From Actinocatenispora thailandica (GTDB lineage: Bacteria > Actinomycetota > Actinomycetes > Mycobacteriales > Micromonosporaceae), in NCBI RefSeq assembly GCF_016865425.1, contig NZ_AP023355.1:434001-498000 (forward strand): a stretch of DNA of 64,000 nucleotides, given 5' to 3'. The position numbers and the translations under genes were made by a program. The notes under the pieces were generated by a model. It was not told where the DNA came from, did not search any database, and saw nothing but the letters and a program-made list of their open reading frames with translations. This document shows positions 63,770 through 64,000 of this stretch, piece after piece. Each line of letters begins with the position of its first letter. Position 1 is the stretch's first letter.

Positions 63770-64000
63770 ATGGGCACCCACGACCTGAGCACGGACTCCG
63801 TCGACGGCGCCTGGACCGGCGCCGACGCCGAACCGATCGACCTGCTGCGGTTCGCGACCGCCGGCAGCGTCGACGACGGGAAGTCGACGCTGATCGGGCG
63901 GCTGCTGTACGACTCGAAGTCGATCTTCACCGACCAGCTGGCCGCGGTGGAGTCGACCTCGGCGGCGCGCGGCGACGAGTACACCAACCTGGCGTTGCTG
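63770..64000 (+). CDS. cysN: Sulfate adenylyltransferase GTPase subunit, 3' end outside window
   Basis: The first 77 residues are present, with the G1 loop [20 protein letters not shown] and the following [20 protein letters not shown] of CysN. It starts directly after the cysD stop (tag-atg) and runs beyond the window. It drives APS formation by GTP hydrolysis. Confidence 0.97.
   Translation, partial: MGTHDLSTDSVDGAWTGADAEPIDLLRFATAGSVDDGKSTLIGRLLYDSKSIFTDQLAAVESTSAARGDEYTNLALL

Overview
The window looks like chromosome from a very high-GC actinomycete, most likely Micromonosporaceae or a close relative. The signs are the extreme G/C third-position bias, frequent GTG starts, many apparent leaderless promoters, a conservon (cvnABCD), the gephyrin-like Glp with its membrane partner SepX/GlpR, an Rpf, a mycothiol-type DsbA-like protein, and a protein O-mannosyltransferase. 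The genus cannot be assigned from sequence alone. Nearly all genes are ordinary chromosomal housekeeping or accessory genes. There is no integrase, transposase, CRISPR array or prophage module.

Layout. 1-3 kb: a truncated Pr6Pr membrane protein, a DinB-like protein, an alpha/beta hydrolase, a small unknown protein and tRNA-Arg. 3-7.4 kb: a NlpC/P60 cell-wall hydrolase behind a clear cyclic-di-AMP (ydaO/yuaA) riboswitch, divergent from a copper operon (csoR-copZ-copA) with its CsoR box. 7.4-20.4 kb: mixed genes including a methyltransferase with a repeat insert, acetyltransferases, a phosphodiesterase, CGNR regulator, ABC exporter, mscL, a SAF protein, fmdB and 5-FTHF cyclo-ligase. 20.6-27 kb: a diguanylate cyclase, galU, glp, rimJ-like, sepX, tRNA-Ala. 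27-35 kb: a short KsgA/Erm-like methylase, the conservon, and a facing Hsp70/GrpE-like pair. 35-52 kb: a conserved actinobacterial block (pmt, rsmI, metG, tatD, rpf, ksgA, ispE, ABC-F) with an ornithine-cyclodeaminase-like gene, an aldo/keto reductase behind a MerR-type promoter, and two CNNM/CBS proteins inserted. 52-55.5 kb: aldo/keto reductase, DUF4383, TetR and a broken HTH gene. 55.6-64 kb: tRNA-Gln, glmU, prs, rplY, pth, a polyprenyl glycosylphosphotransferase, then the sulfate-activation genes cysQ, cysD and cysN (cut by the window end).

Genes that plausibly work together: galU, glmU, prs and ispE supply sugar nucleotides, PRPP and isoprenoid lipid carriers for the wall; pmt, the glycosyltransferase, NlpC/P60 and Rpf act on the envelope; glp and sepX act in division; csoR-copZ-copA handle copper; cysQ/cysD/cysN activate sulfate.

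Two window-wide patterns stand out. (1) At least six otherwise well-conserved genes (DinB-like, a small unknown, phosphodiesterase, ornithine-cyclodeaminase-like, ispE, glycosylphosphotransferase) are broken by a frameshift at a short C/G run, and each is repaired by adding one (in one case two) C/G. Because ispE should be essential, uncorrected long-read indels are the leading explanation. (2) Short GC-rich tandem repeats with unrelated 26-34 bp units occupy several gene borders. The most interesting functional items are the riboswitch, the lidless Hsp70 with its own GrpE-like factor, the conservon kinase with a repeat-rich tail, and the orphan MerR-type leaderless promoter.
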